A stretch of 64,000 nt of DNA from Phytophthora sp. 'mugwort' (lineage: Eukaryota > Oomycota > Peronosporomycetes > Peronosporales > Peronosporaceae): the NCBI GenBank assembly GCA_033558025.1, contig JAUCEF010000006.1:1984001-2048000 (forward strand). Reading direction: 5' to 3'. A program made the position numbers and the translations under genes. Each line of letters opens with the position of its first letter. Position 1 is the first letter of the stretch. Under the pieces are notes generated by a model. That model was given only the letters and a program-made list of their open reading frames with translations. It had not been told where the DNA came from and did no database searches. Below are positions 47,347 through 58,999 of this stretch, piece by piece.

Positions 47347-48522
47347 ATGGTAGCAAGTGGCGCCGATGAGAACGTGCCAGCAGACGCTTCGACGACGCAG
47401 ATTGGTGTAGAAGACATAGGCAAGGTGGAGCACGAGCCAGTGGTGGGAGAAAAGCGCCGTGATCGTGATGAGGACGTCACGTCGCTCGTGCCGACTGTGG
47501 ACGCGGTCCCGGACGTGGCTGTTGCTGCCGATGACGCGGCCGACTCACAGGACTCTCAGGCCACGCAAGACGATGAGATCCACGACGTCGTGGCCAAGAT
47601 GAAGGAGGCGGTTGGTGTCGACGTAGCTTTCGACGCGGCTGCGGCTGCAGCGGCCGTTGTACCACCTCCGGAGCCGATGAAGACGGATTCAGCCACTCCA
47701 GTGCAGGACGCGGTCATAGCAGCGGCCGCCGCTGGCGTTACCGCCGACCCGAACGGGGCCGCGAGCGTCAAGTTTGACAGCAAGCGTATGGCGCGCGTGT
47801 CGTTCAACTCGTGGTTCGACTTCGACTCGTATTTTGAATTATACATGCAGGAGACGTTCCAGCCCTTCCGCATGCGCTCATCCTGCAGTGTCGAGGCCTA
47901 CCGCCGCAACCAGCAGAAGGTCATGCTTAATAACAAGAGCTCGCGTGGACGTCGCGCCGAGTTTCCGGACGAAGCCATCCACCACCACCGGATATACATG
48001 TGCACGCACGCCATGAAGGCTCGTTGTCGTGGCGCCAACACCCGCCCCGGACAGAAGTACCGCGGGATTGGCTGCATGGCCAAGATCAATGTCAAGATCA
48101 CGCCGGCTGACAACCCGTCCAAGTACATGGTGATTGTCACCGACCAGGTAAGGGTTTTGACCGAAGTGGCAGCAATTTGATGGGCACAAATCTGATTTGG
48201 TTTTGACTTGTTGCTTGTTTCTTTGATGCTTCTGCAGGTGGTGTCGCACAACCACCCTGTGAGCCGCGAGATTTACGAGGCGTACCCGGACGTGCTGCTC
48301 AAGATGATGCGGCGCAGCCAGCTGTCCCAGTCGATGCTGGGCCATCCGCCTCCGCCCAAGTTCGAGACGCCCCAGCAGACGCAGAAGTATGAGCGCGCCA
48401 TGAACACGTTCCAGTCGGTGGCTGAAACGATGGCGCGGCTGAGCGACGAAGACTACGAGGCGCAGCTCGGCCAGCTGCAACGGCTCTACACGCCAGCCAC
48501 GGAGCAAAACCAAACGGTCTGA
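47347..48522 (+). CDS. FAR1-like (WRKY-GCM1 fold) DNA-binding domain protein
   Basis: Two exons, 47347-48147 and 48238-48522, giving 361 residues. The 90-bp intron has GTAAGG...TTCTGCAG and lies in phase 0. The frame is open further upstream, but the first ATG is at 47347. Residues 1-150 are acidic and Ala-rich, without a fold. From about 155 comes SFNSWFDFDSYFELYMQETF, the start of a FAR1-type zinc-binding DNA-binding domain. Likely ligands are the Cys in YMCTHAMKARCRGA, the Cys in GIGCMAKINVKI and, across the intron, the His pair of VVSHNHPVS. The C-terminus (about 290-361) is helical and Gln-rich. FAR1-like domains derive from MULE transposases; no catalytic DDE part follows here, so a domesticated transcription regulator is the best guess. 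Target genes are unknown. Confidence 0.8.
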
Positions 48523-48661
48523 GTAAAGTTCAAGCTTTCGCTGCGCGATAAGGGCCTCGGGTGGGTATATACCAGTACGCAATGAGAAGAAGCTGCCGGT
48601 GAGTGAATCCATTCCCCGCTCGCCGAGCAGAAACGTTTCATGTCCATCTTTCATACACGCT

Positions 48662-48688
48662 AATAATGCACTACCGTAATGCATTATT
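48662..48688. repeat. Short inverted repeat between FAR1-like and VAP genes
   Basis: AATAATGCA (48662-48670) pairs with TGCATTATT (48680-48688) around a 9-base loop. It lies 140 bp after the FAR1-like stop and 157 bp before the VAP ATG, so a role in 3'-end formation or as a promoter element is possible. Confidence 0.6.
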
Positions 48689-48844
48689 GTCTTCATGTTG
48701 ACTGGGTGATGCGCTTCAATGATGTACCGTGGTGTCTTCATTTATGTACTGAACACAGTCTAGGGGGAACAAAGAACAACAGACAACAGCTGCATCATCG
48801 CAGACTCGTAATCTTACCGCGTCCGATCGAACCGAGTGGTGGCG

Positions 48845-50008
48845 ATGGCGAGCAGCGGCGTGGACGTGGCGCTGGCGCCCAACTCGAGCGTGATCCTGGA
48901 ACCGGCGGACTCGCTGTCCTTTCACTTGCAGCCACAGACGGCGCCTCAGGCGGTGCTGACGATCCGCAACGTGGCGGACGACCGGCAGATCGCCTTCAAG
49001 GTCAAGACCACGCGGCCGCTGCGCTATCTGGTGCGGCCTAACCAGGGCCTGCTGGGGCCGAACGGCTCGGCGTCTATCATGGTGATACTGCAGCAGAAAG
49101 ACTGCGACGAACTGCTGCGGCTGGACCCCGCCGAGCGCCAACTGGCCAACGACAAGTTCCTCGTGCAGAGTATCTACGTGGACGATAGCTTTTACGAGCT
49201 GGTCAAGACCAAGTCCACCAAAGAGATGGCGGACGAGCTCACCAACATGTGGGCGCGCACGGACAAAAGCGCCTTATCTAACAAGAAGCTGCGCTGTCGC
49301 TTCGTGCAGGACAGCGAGGACGGGGGCCGCCCGGCCTCGCCGCCCAGTCCTCAGCGGGCGTCGTCGACGAACATGTCGCCGGCCAAGACGGCGGCGACTT
49401 CAGACACGAGATTCCAGACTAGACAGAGCGATGAGGCGCGCGAAGAGGTGACCACGCCTACTCAACTTTCGTCGGCGTTACTGCAGGACGACAAGCCGCA
49501 GGCGCCCAAGGTCACGGAGAACAGGGAAGGGAGCAGGGAGTCTATCCAGGAGGTTGCTGCACTGCGCAAAAAATACGACGAGGTAGGACGTCACTTTTTC
49601 GTCGTAGTTGTGTCCCCCAAGAGTGACTAAAACCTTTGTGTTGGTGTAGTTGGTAGCATTTACAGTGCAGCTTACGGCGCAGCGCGACGTGTTGATGAGC
49701 GACCTGGACAAGACCCGACAGCTGCTGCAAAAGGCGAGTACGGATGCTCAGCGCGTGAAGAAGCTCTCGGAGGAATCGACGGGTCTGCGTCATCGCAAGA
49801 ATGGTGGTGCCAATGGTTCATCTGGCAATGAAGACTCACAGGCGATCACGGCCAAGGGCCAGAAGGAGCAGGGGGTATGTCGAGCCGTTGTTGCTGTGGG
49901 CAACCGAGTGGTGATAACTTATTGTCCTGTTGCTTTTAACAGGCTTTTGGACCCTTGCATCTGCTGGTGGCCGCGATCATTTTCTTTTTAGTTGGGCGCT
50001 ACTACTAG
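48845..50008 (+). CDS. VAP-type ER membrane protein (MSP domain, coiled coil, C-terminal anchor)
   Basis: Exons 48845-49582, 49650-49874 and 49943-50008, 342 residues. Both introns (67 and 68 bp, GTAGGA..TAG and GTATGT..CAG) are phase 0. An N-terminal major-sperm-protein domain (about 10-115) carries the VAP signature: LTIRNVADDRQIAFKVKTTR and then LRYLVRPNQGLLGPNG, ending with NDKFLVQSIYVDDSFYEL. The conserved Lys/Thr/Arg patch that binds FFAT motifs is thus visible. A Ser/Pro-rich linker, a coiled coil (about 235-280) and a 17-20 residue hydrophobic tail (LHLLVAAIIFFLVGRYY) follow. This is a tail-anchored ER protein of the family that tethers lipid-transfer proteins at contact sites. The third exon is only 22 codons, but without it the anchor would be lost, which supports the model. 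ATG at 48845 is the first in frame. Confidence 0.92.
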
Positions 50009-50482
50009 GCGACTTGCTGTGATATGCGCACTGGAAATTAGGCAGAGACGGAAATTGTTGCTACTCAGTCGCGCGGGGAACGAGTAAGGCAGCAGTACGC
50101 TTGGTGAAGAAGAATTAGAGCTTCTGTCGACCTGCGCGAAAGACGCTGACTGTGCTCGCAGGTGTGTAAGTAGCACGCAGTGATCGGCGAAACTTGGTCC
50201 GAAGGTAGAAGGCGACTACAGGGCGCGATTAGTAGACCGAATGAGTGCAGGAGAAGAGGGGAAATGAATGAATATGACAACAACCACGTGCTTCCCGTTT
50301 CTTCCAGCTCAAGGTCTCAATCAAGCAGGAGTCAACACCAAGCATGCAAGAAAACTTGGTGGTACGTTTGTGATATGAACCACAAGTTATTCACAACGGC
50401 CTCTTGTGTATGTCTCAGCTCGTGATGAATTGACATCCTGTGCTTCATATCGGTTGTGCTGACCTACACGTAATGTCGCTGA
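50009..50482. other. 3' intergenic region between convergent VAP and SPX genes
   Basis: 474 bp shared by two 3' ends. A plus frame at 50180-50425 has no motif. No AATAAA is seen close to either stop codon. Confidence 0.4.
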
Positions 50483-52054
50483 CTAATTGAGAATCGCTGT
50501 GACGCTCATCTTGCGCTTGCCTGCCATATCTAGCGGTGCGCAAGCCTTACGCTTAGCACTCCGTGTACGACAGCTTTCCGTCGCACTGTCACCATCGCTG
50601 CTGATTCCAGATGCGTGCAGTCCTGCACTGTCCTTCATGGAAAGCATAGCAATCGCTGCGGCATCGCTGTCTGACTGGGTACCGGCAGCAGCAACGTGCA
50701 ACGGAAGCGGAGGCAGGATGACTTTATCGTCTGGAGGGCGGCCACCAAAACGTAGCGGGGGCACTTCTGCGTCATCATCAGGGAAGCCGGCGTCGTCCGG
50801 ATTATCCTCGTACTCTCCGTCACCATCATACGCGCTTTCAATCTTTCTGAGTTCTCGCACATCGTCTCGAAGCGCATTTACTCGCACCAGCGTTACTGAA
50901 TCTTCGGACCTGGGAGAAGACTCCTCAAGAGCGGCTCTATACCTGCGTCCTTCATGGCGACCACTACTTGCACCGGGTGGCGTGTGACTTGGCGAGTGGT
51001 ATGACGAGTTATTGTTGCCAGGGGAAACATTACTACCGTCAGCACCACCAGTGGTGGGTCCTGAGCTTCCCGGTGCCTCTCCTGAAGGTGAGGATGATGA
51101 GCTGCCTCCACCACCACTGTGTCGAGAGGACGACTTCTGCGCGTCGTGCTGCTCGATGCTAGAACCCGTTGCCTGCATGAAAATGTGCTCCAGGCGGTCG
51201 ATCATCTGCAGCAGCGGCTCGTACGTCGCGAAAGGCTGCTTCATCAAGATTGTGTGCATGAACTTGTTGCGTGTGGCATATCCCGTCCACTTGTCGTGTT
51301 TCTTTAAAATCTGTAAGGCATAAATCACACCAGGCAGGAGTAAGACCGATGCTTCGACAGCATAATACACGCAAGGAGACAGACAGCCTGACTCGGCGTC
51401 AGAGGATATTTTGTCTAGAACCGACCTTGGAAATGCCGCAGAAGTTCATTACGGCAAAGTTCTCCAACAGAAGCAGCTCCTTGTACAGCGCGACGCAGCT
51501 CTTCATTAACGCAGTCTTGGCTTCAGCAGACTCAGGATTCGTCTGAGTAGAACACCACATACCAAAAATATGCGGACCTTATGAGACCTCCATGGCAAGG
51601 ATTATCGTACAGCGCTTCTGTCGTTCCATCATGAATGTTATTTTCTCCATACCTTGAGCTGCTGAAAGCTCGCGTCGATGGCCGCTACTTGGCTCGTGTG
51701 TTTGGCCTGCTCCTTGATAAAAAAGTCGGCGATCTTCTTGATCTCCATGCGCAACGTGCGGAAGAAGTTCATCTCGTCCTGTGACTGGCCTGTTGAAATC
51801 ATAACGACAACAGCGTCAATACGAGTCCATTAATGCGAAACGTGTAGCTGCCACCCACGGATGCTGTCGTTGTCCTCCTTGGCGGATGGCTTAATCTTGA
51901 TCTTGACGAGCTTGTCGCCCTGCAGCTTCTCTTCCTTCTTGATCTGCGCGCAGTCCTTGATAATCTTCTTAAGCAACTTGTAGTCGGCCCAGTAGGGCTC
52001 CCAGGCGCTGGGCGACATCTGCGTCGACTGCTGCAGTACCTTGCCGAACTTCAT
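50483..52054 (-). CDS. SPX-domain protein
   Basis: Four exons on the minus strand: 52054-51859, 51789-51653, 51542-51426 and 51310-50483, 425 residues. Introns are 69, 110 and 115 bp, and phases agree. The N-terminus MKFGKVLQQSTQMSP and YKLLKKIIKD are the classic start of SPX domains; the Lys cluster here is the inositol-pyrophosphate pocket in known members. FFRTLRMEIKKIADFF and LYKELLLLENFAVMNFCGIS, then KKHDKWTGYATRNKF (about 150-170), complete the three-helix SPX fold with its last basic helix. The rest is a Ser/Gly/Pro-rich, acidic, probably disordered tail with no EXS, VTC, MFS or RING domain. It is therefore an SPX-only type, which in other eukaryotes senses phosphate status. Intron 1 donor GTGGGT was chosen because it alone keeps frame with the acceptor at 51790-51791. 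Confidence 0.92.
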
Positions 52055-53660
52055 GGCTGCGTCAGGTACTCAAATTGGTTTCCGGTCCCTTCAAACGCCC
52101 AACGTCAAGTGCCTTCGCTCTCAAGTCGCAGTCTGAGCAAGGTGGTAGACAAAAACAACTGATAACCAGTCAGTCCCTCGGTTCAGAGAGCAGACTCTTC
52201 CTCCTCAGTGCAGTGCAGCAGTGCAGAGCGCAGTGGAGCGGGGCACCTGGTGCGAGATTCGATACAGAAACGAGGAGAAAACACCTGCTCGAATCTTTTA
52301 GACCACAGCACCACGAGGAGGAACAGCGAATCTCAGCATTGCGGACACAGCCGAGTTGGGTTGCATGTTCCCCCCTCCCCCTTTACGCTCCTCCCTCGGC
52401 CTGTACTGCGCCATAAGTTCATATTGCTGTCCATTACCTGTGCTCACTCGGTGCAAAGCTGTTATGTATGGCCACGCTCGAGGCTGGTTTAGGCAGGCGG
52501 TTATTGTGCCGTGTGCAGCAAAGCCATCGAGGCCGAGCGACACCTATCCCGCGGCGCGATTTTAGAAAACAAAACGGCACTGTCGAATAGACCTGTGATA
52601 GCGATTATTTTAAACAGGTATGAATTAGGACGGTTATGCGTGGACGAACCGTGTCATTTGTATTAGAAACCGGTTGTTGAGTGGTTTTATCAGAACCTGC
52701 GAAAGCGCATGTTCAAGTCGCAAATCAAACACAGCATGAGTTTGGCGGTGCGACACGAACAGCCAGTTCGCGCGATTTTCGGCGTGCGACCTCGAAGGCA
52801 GGTATGCTAGGCGTGTTCACCGCTGAGGAAGGTTGCATATTGCGGACCTACGTTCACGCACGTCGACCGCGATCCGCGCCATTGGCTCATCCGTCTGATT
52901 CCGGCTCGAACCGATTACTACGTCTCCCAAAGAGCGTGTACCGATACCGGTATTGAAATTGACTCATTTCTCTTGTCCTGCCTCTTCTCTTCGCCAACAC
53001 TTCGGATTTGTATGCAGCCATTTCCGCTTGGATGTCGGCTTGCTTGCCAGGACGCACGCCGTCCAGCCAAACGAACGGCTGCGATGGCCTCCGTCCGCGA
53101 GGAATCGATGCCCAAGGCAACGCACCTGGGTCTCCATGATGATGGCAATATTCGGTGCTGAGCTGTACGGTAGTAGCGCTCGGCGGCACCGCAGGTGCCA
53201 AGTGCAGGTGGACGTCCTCCAGGGGACTATGCGCAAGCGTGGCACGCACCTTCTGCCACCCACTTCAAGGGCAACCTGACCTCGCGGATCAAATGCAACA
53301 TGTATTACAACAGAGTTTGCACGTACCAGCCTCGCCAGATGAGGAGAACTTAATACAAATACAAGAAGGCATTTACTTGACACGCATCCTGATCGGGCAG
53401 CTCCCTGAGTCAGGGCCTGAGGGCAGCAGAGTGAGTGCCTTCCTGAACGATTGGGAACGCGTTGGTCCACGAAGCAGCGTAACCGCTGTGAAACTAGGCA
53501 ACCTCGGAGTCTACACTAACCCAAAATTTGGAACAGGGAATTAAACACCACAGCTCCTAAGGGAGTTTGCAGAGGCTGCCTCGATTACTAGTACAGTAAG
53601 CTCCCAGCGGTCCCCGGCTCAGTATACAGTGCTGTCCATGCAGCAATAAGCTTACAATAC
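52055..53660. other. SPX upstream region and unassigned DNA
   Basis: Bases 52055 to about 52400 should hold the SPX promoter and 5' UTR (short CT-rich runs, no TATA). From 52680 to 53545 there are long overlapping frames on both strands (minus 52964-53470, minus 52887-53249, plus 53155-53544). The minus frame contains WASIPRGRRPSQPFVWLDGV and DIQAEMAAYKSEVLAKRRGR, which looks like real protein text but which I cannot name; it may be a broken gene. Confidence 0.35.
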
Positions 53661-53672
53661 GTCAACGTCATT

Positions 53673-54545
53673 TCACCACAGAAAGACTGCGAACTCTATG
53701 ATGTGGTAGACCAACGGCTGCGCTAAATATCGCCATCTAACGGGCTGTTCGTCTGCCCTTACAGGCCTCACCAAGGTAGCAGCCATCCGCCAGAAGTGTT
53801 GTATCCCCTCCTCCTTGCAGCCTGCAGCAGATAACTGCGGAGGCGACGATGTCATGCTTCCGGAAACTGGCCTCTCTAGGAGACGCAATGCCAGCACATT
53901 TGCGTACACCACAAGGCGGCATTTCTCCCGCTCGGCCGGTGGGAAATGTCGATGCAACGTCGGGCTCCACACCACAGCCCAGTCTGGCGAAAGCATCCTC
54001 CTCAGCTCAGCATAAAGCCAAGTTGCCGTTGCCACCTCCTGCCAAAGAGCATTCGCTGCGATCACCATCAACATTATAACAGTCAAAAACGCATCAGCAT
54101 TTGTTCTTGAACCAAATAACATCCACTTGCATTTCCCCACTTACATATCGTCGCACGCGAAGCCCCGCTGCTCAGCAGCAAAGTCGCCAGTGTGTTGTGC
54201 TTGCGTGTGAGCGCCAACGTTAGTGCCGACGATCCCGTTCTAAGCACCAATAACACAGAATCGTCCACACAGAAGTATGTTCAGACCAGGCATCGGTTTG
54301 ATCTCACTTTAGTTGACAGCGTACACTGTGGTGCCGTTCAGATCGAGGTCTTCCACTTCCAAAAGCCTCCGCACGACACGCACTCGGCTGTGTGCCACAG
54401 CGTACAGCAACGCCGTCCAGCCCTCGCCCAGCCTCACGTTCACGTCTCCTCCTGTGGATATCCAAGCATCAACTCCATGTACGGCGCCATTCGCCGCTGC
54501 GTCCAGGAACGCGCGTTGCCTAAGGCGTGGTTCTAGAACCTGCAT
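53673..54545 (-). CDS. Small ankyrin-repeat protein
   Basis: Exons by my model: 54545-54325, 54239-54145, 54055-53772 and 53717-53673 (214 residues). Introns of 85 and 89 bp have GTACGC..TAG and GTAAGT..CAG and keep phase. The last intron (53771-53718, 54 bp, GTGAGG..GCGCAG) is optional; without it the frame stays open and the protein has 232 residues. Residues about 10-50 (FLDAAANGAVHGVDAWISTG, then GDVNVRLGEGWTALLYAVAH) and about 75-100 (GSSALTLALTRKHNTLATLL) are ankyrin repeats, about three in all. The C-terminal part, with WSPTLHRHFPPAEREKCRLV, is typical of oomycete ankyrin proteins. Start ATG is at 54545 (MQVLEPRLRQRAFL); an upstream ATG would add a hydrophobic stretch that is probably 5' UTR. 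Confidence 0.75.
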
Positions 54546-55147
54546 GGAAGTAGAACTCGCACAATGAAAACACAAGCAAAACACTGACAGTACCGTAAAA
54601 CTCGATTGTATCCAACACCAGAACATATGAACAGGCGTTGCGTGTGGGGCAACCATTTGGTGGGACCCGGAAATTTAATAATTCCGGGATTTAGAAAATT
54701 GCCTGCTTCCAAACCCACTTGTAAGACACTTTGATGTAGTCGTTGAGCTATGCATAGATATATGTGTCCACTGCCACCATTAGTAGTTCGCTCTGGTTAT
54801 TGAACCTTCCGCCCATCTTTTAATACATTTAGTGACTTAGAGGATTCGTGAGCTCGAGGTACATTCGACAGCGGTGTGCAACTGTCTGCGCCCTTGAAGG
54901 CCTCAATGCCGACTACCCGGTAGCAGTAAAGTTCATCCACTAAAATATGTGGTGCAGCTTCTCCCCCAAATATGTGCCAGCAAGACTGGAATCCAAGTCA
55001 ACTGTTGCGCTTGTGGAAGGTGGTGGTGGTGGTTAAGCGGCCTTCTATTTGAGCGATTGTTATCCCTGACCTGTATAAGCCTGATATGTAGTGAGCGTGC
55101 CCGTATATGGGCCGTCTTTGGGTGTTGGTAGTTTTGTATCTCCTTCT
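54546..55147. other. No gene supported
   Basis: AT-rich DNA. GGTGGTGGTGGT occurs at about 55020-55031. Minus frames running into the minisatellite (54998-55414) have repetitive Arg-rich text and no motif. Confidence 0.35.
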
Positions 55148-55530
55148 TAAGTGCCCGAGGGGTACCAGACACCTGGTCATTTTTAGCGACGGGGGCGACG
55201 GATCATTCTGATTGCGATCTTCTCGAGCACGAAGGGTCCACCAGGCCCTCCGTGCTTTGGTGCTTAATCTTCTTGAGCGCGAAGGATCTCCACGTCCGCA
55301 CGCCTTGCTAGTCGTAATCGCTTCGAGGGTTACCAGGTCCTCGGTGCCCTTGCCGATGCATCTATTACGCGATCTTTTTGAGCACGAAGGGTCCGCCAGT
55401 CCCCCCCCCCCCATATTTTGGTGCTTGTTTTGCTTGAGGGCGAGGATTCACCATGTCTGCGCGCCTTGGTCGGTGTTCCGCTTGCACGCCACGAGGGGTA
55501 CCAGGCTCTCGGGTTGCGCTAGTGGAAGGC
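55148..55530. repeat. Degenerate minisatellite, 50-55 bp units with 155-bp higher order
   Basis: Units that start like ATCTTCTTGAGCACGAAGG occur at about 55217, 55267, 55317, 55372, 55427 and 55476. Three units make a 155-bp block (55217-55371) that is repeated once (55372 to about 55520); a partial block precedes. A C run at 55401-55412 breaks the second block. Confidence 0.7.
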
Positions 55531-55559
55531 CGCTTCAGCTGACTGACCGTTAACTGCCT

Positions 55560-57000
55560 AGCCAAATCCAGGACCCACCATCTCGTTAAGCAAAACCTCG
55601 TTATAAGGTTGATATGATTAATAGTCATCATAAAATCCGCGCATAGCTGCGTCCACGTTATTGTTCGTGCTCGCCAGCACCACACAGACCGTTACTTGGT
55701 CATGCTTGATCGACACAATAACTGATGGACTCGCGACAGCTACAACCGCTACGCGTACCTCAACCTCGCGCACTTTCCAACTGTAAGACTTCAACTACTT
55801 CCAGGTAGTCGCGATTGGCGGTAACAGCTCTTCCCCCCGGAGAATGGAGGTCGAGCGGCTCAATGGAGCGAAGCCCAACGACGGATGTGTAGTGTTTTCA
55901 GCGCTTACGTCCGAGTGCAAGGTTAAGCAGTGCCCGGTCAGCACGAGCGAAAGATGTCCTCGCTGTGGCTGCGAATGCGACGGTACCTCCATCGTCATGA
56001 AGACCGCACAAAGGCGTGGTAGACCGCGTCGCATTCGTGTACTCAACATCGGCACCAAGAGGGCCCCCTTACGATGCGGAAGGTTGCCGCAAACACGATC
56101 AATGGCATTGCAAGACAGGACAAATAAACAGGCACATCAACATGAGCGCTACCGAAGCCAGCTTCTATCGTTCGGCAAACTTCATCGACGATGAGCCGGA
56201 CAATGAGTCACAGTGTGGAGCAAGATGCTAATTGTTCGTCTATACATCGGTTCCCAGGAGCGACGGTTGATTCAGTAGCTGCGAATGCTGAAGTGCAGAC
56301 TCCAGCACGAGTGAGACAAACGGAAAGCCCAAAACTGCTGCTGTTGAGGTTGGTATTCTAAGCGAAGACGAAATGTATCTTTGACGACGATCTGGTGGAG
56401 TTCATGAAAAAACTACCAGCAAATAAAGCGACACTCAGCCGCCTTTTGGATGACGAGGCAGCCAGCAGGGAATGCAAGCAACCCAATAACCGACGCCAGT
56501 GTGCCTGGAAATCTTCCTGCATGAAATACAGGCTGTGGGCTGCAAGCCAATACGGATCGCCTGGAGCGGAGTAGAAGAATAGCCGTGACGATTCCGCCAA
56601 AACACCACGTCAGCATATTTTACTTGCCGACAATCAAGGTGAAGGTCTGGTAGCGCTGGCGGTGCCGCGAGGAGGCATTGCTGCTAGGTTCCTCCGAAGA
56701 TGAACGAGCTGTCGGTCGTGCTGAAATCTGGAATACCGTCGGGTGTGCTAGCTAACTGCAGTTCATCTGACGTCGTCGGTTAACCATTTGTCCACCCGGC
56801 CATCCCAATTGGCGACGAAGAGCGAACTGGCCGTAGTACTAATCGGCCTCCCGGTCAGGCTGTCGAGCGGCATCAGCGAGATAATACGCCGAGGCTTATG
56901 CGCTTACTGATGAATAGCGTCGTTGAGATATTGTGTGAAGCCGATACTTCTCCAGCGTTTGTGGAGCTCTTCAGCGAGGCAATTGCTCCACGCGAGCTTT
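55560..57000. other. Unassigned, no gene supported
   Basis: A plus frame at 55844-56194 contains CPVSTSERCPRCGCECDG, a Cys-rich stretch of uncertain meaning, followed by Arg-rich text; it shifts frame at about 56060 into GCRKHDQWHCKTGQ. It may be a decayed Cys-rich protein. The rest shows nothing. Confidence 0.3.
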
Positions 57001-57004
57001 CACA

Positions 57005-57865
57005 TCAGTTCGATTTACCTAGGCTGGTAAAATTGTCCGCGGCTAATAAACGAGAATCAATCGAAAGTCGCTGTATGCGAGCACTTTCAGCCCCCAGTTC
57101 ATGAAAGGGGATGATCCAGAGGCTCAGATAAGGTTGTCCTGTATTTGGAACTTGGTGACTATAGCTGGTGAAAATGATAAATGCGAGCACGGACATAATG
57201 TTCAGCGGCGTCGCGATGCCTCCGTTGCGGTCGATGGCCGACGGAAAGAAGCACCGCATGCCTTTGGCAAGGTTAGCCTGCTGCAGGATGAACTCGAATA
57301 TGAGGAAAAGCTTGGTCTCGGCCGCGAACCGCAGATCCAGTACACCAGCAAGCCCAAGATGATCGTCTGTAGGACTACCAGCGGGATCTGGCTTGCCAAC
57401 GTGGCCAACACGTACGAGCCCGTGTAGAAAAAGTTGGCGCCACGCAGCTGGTAGTACACGTTGCGCTCCGCCATGTACGTCGGGATCTCTGACGACTGGT
57501 TCGCATGACAGTGGCAAAAGCTACCCCAATAATGTCGGAGCCTGGATCGGGTCAAAATCGCGGAAGACAGTGCAGCGGACCCACGACGATGATCATTGTC
57601 AGGGGGACGGAGATGAAGGGCTCCTTACGGTACGTCATCATAGCTGAAGCAGCGTCAGCGTGCTACCGACGAAATACTGTTGGAGCGCGGGCATCGGATT
57701 GATGACCTCCGCGCCGTTGCGCATCAAGTCTTTGTTGTGGGGTCTCCAGCTTGTTCCGCGTTTTCTGGTGGATGTCGAACGAAAGATCTCGCTAGGCTGT
57801 GTGATGGTCAATGGAGCGTTGAAGTGGGGCCGTTGAAGTAGACAGTAGGATGAATATCTCACGCC
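57005..57865 (-). pseudogene. ABCG/PDR-type transporter fragment, decayed
   Basis: Only the second membrane half of an ABCG (pleiotropic drug resistance) transporter is present. Read on the minus strand, NPMPALQQYFVGSTLTLLQL (about 57640-57700) is the segment before the membrane domain. TYRKEPFIS with VPLTMIIVVG and CTVFRDFDP-like text follows in shifted frames. Then comes EIPTYMAERNVYYQLRGANF followed by YTGSYVLATLASQIPLVVLQ (57370-57485), and after another shift TPLNIMSVLAFIIFTSYSHQ (about 57140-57205). No nucleotide-binding domain and no intact frame. It is a fossil of a host-type gene. Confidence 0.75.
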
Positions 57866-58022
57866 TCAACAGCTGGCAGGACGAGTCCCGCGAGTGGTTT
57901 TAAATCTTTTGAAAAGACCCAGGAACCACACAATGAGGGGTGCTATTGCGGCGGCTGACACGGGCTATAGTCCTTTGAGCCTCGCTCTAAGGCCTATTGA
58001 GTAGGTTTTAAATTCTAAGCCG

Positions 58023-58997
58023 TTGATACATACCAGGTACGGTATGAAACTAGTAGTGCCGGATTTACCTGTTCCTTCAAATTCCACCAAATTTGCTTCT
58101 TTTTCTCCCTCTTCTTACAGGCAACGCCTGTTAAGTATGCATCAGTCACAAACTCCTAAAAGGGATATACTAATCAACGCACTTTCCACACCTGATATAT
58201 ATTTTGCCTTTCTGCCAAAATGCGAGAGGATCGGACTGTCTATTGAGTACTTTTTTATGACTATTCTTAAGATGTCTGTGTGGAATTTGCCTGGGTCCTC
58301 TACCGTGACTGGATCGTTCACCTCCTCGCTGGTCATTCTGATCGGTTCGATACATCGGACTTCACGTGGGGAATTCCACGAAGGGATCGTGGGTCGGGTG
58401 ACCAAGCCCGGGGTAGATTGGTGCTCGCAGGGGACTTGGACGCATCGCCGGGAGGCCGGTTACGACTTCGGCAGTCCCAACGTGCCATCATATTCCCTGG
58501 ACACGCCCACGAACGGTACTGGAATTCTCAGCGGGGTCATCACGTTCTTTCGGAGTTCTATTCGTGGGACCGGAGTTCGCGCTCAGCGACGGGTCGGCGA
58601 CTTAAGGGCATATCCAGAAGAGCAAGAACTACTTGCTGCCTGGGTGATGGGGCATCGATACTCAATCGACGAACCCGCACCTCGGGGTACCTTGCGGATT
58701 GCTCTCCTTTCGGAGTCGCACACTGCGCTGCCTCCCCTGGCTCTTGCAGCGGAGAGAAGGCCTCCCTACTTTTTCCTTAGCCCCACTTTTGGGGGACTTT
58801 CCGCCCAAGGTCAGGGGACCAGTTCACTAGCTCTTTGGAGGTCTTCGTCTCTGTCCGTTGTCGATCTTGGCCGCCAATTTGGAAGTTATTTTTCTTTCTG
58901 CCAAAACGACCACAGCAGGACGAATTCTAGCCGCGTTCCGTTCGTGCCGTGTCATGCTATAGGGCTAGGACACTTGTCTGAGTGGCATGTTGGTTAG
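58023..58997 (+). pseudogene. Tentative LINE 3' end (ORF2 C-terminus with RNase H-like part)
   Basis: One long frame (325 codons) plus an overlapping frame at 58280-58780 share the coding signal, which suggests frameshifts. Frame 2 gives EFAWVLYRDWIVHLLAGHSD and DFTWGIPRRDRG. The first frame then gives NGTGILSGVITFF and AYPEEQELLAAWVMGHRYSI. These resemble the end of oomycete L1-like ORF2 proteins, where a C-terminal RNase H-like domain with an 'E..LLAAW' helix follows. The call rests on pattern memory only. It could be another retroelement or an unknown protein. Confidence 0.35.
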
Positions 58998-58999
58998 AA

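Noticed and set aside
52964..53470. 168-codon minus frame and overlapping 120-codon minus frame
   Set aside because: They read as possible protein text but compete with each other and with a plus frame of equal length; no family recognised, so not called as a gene.
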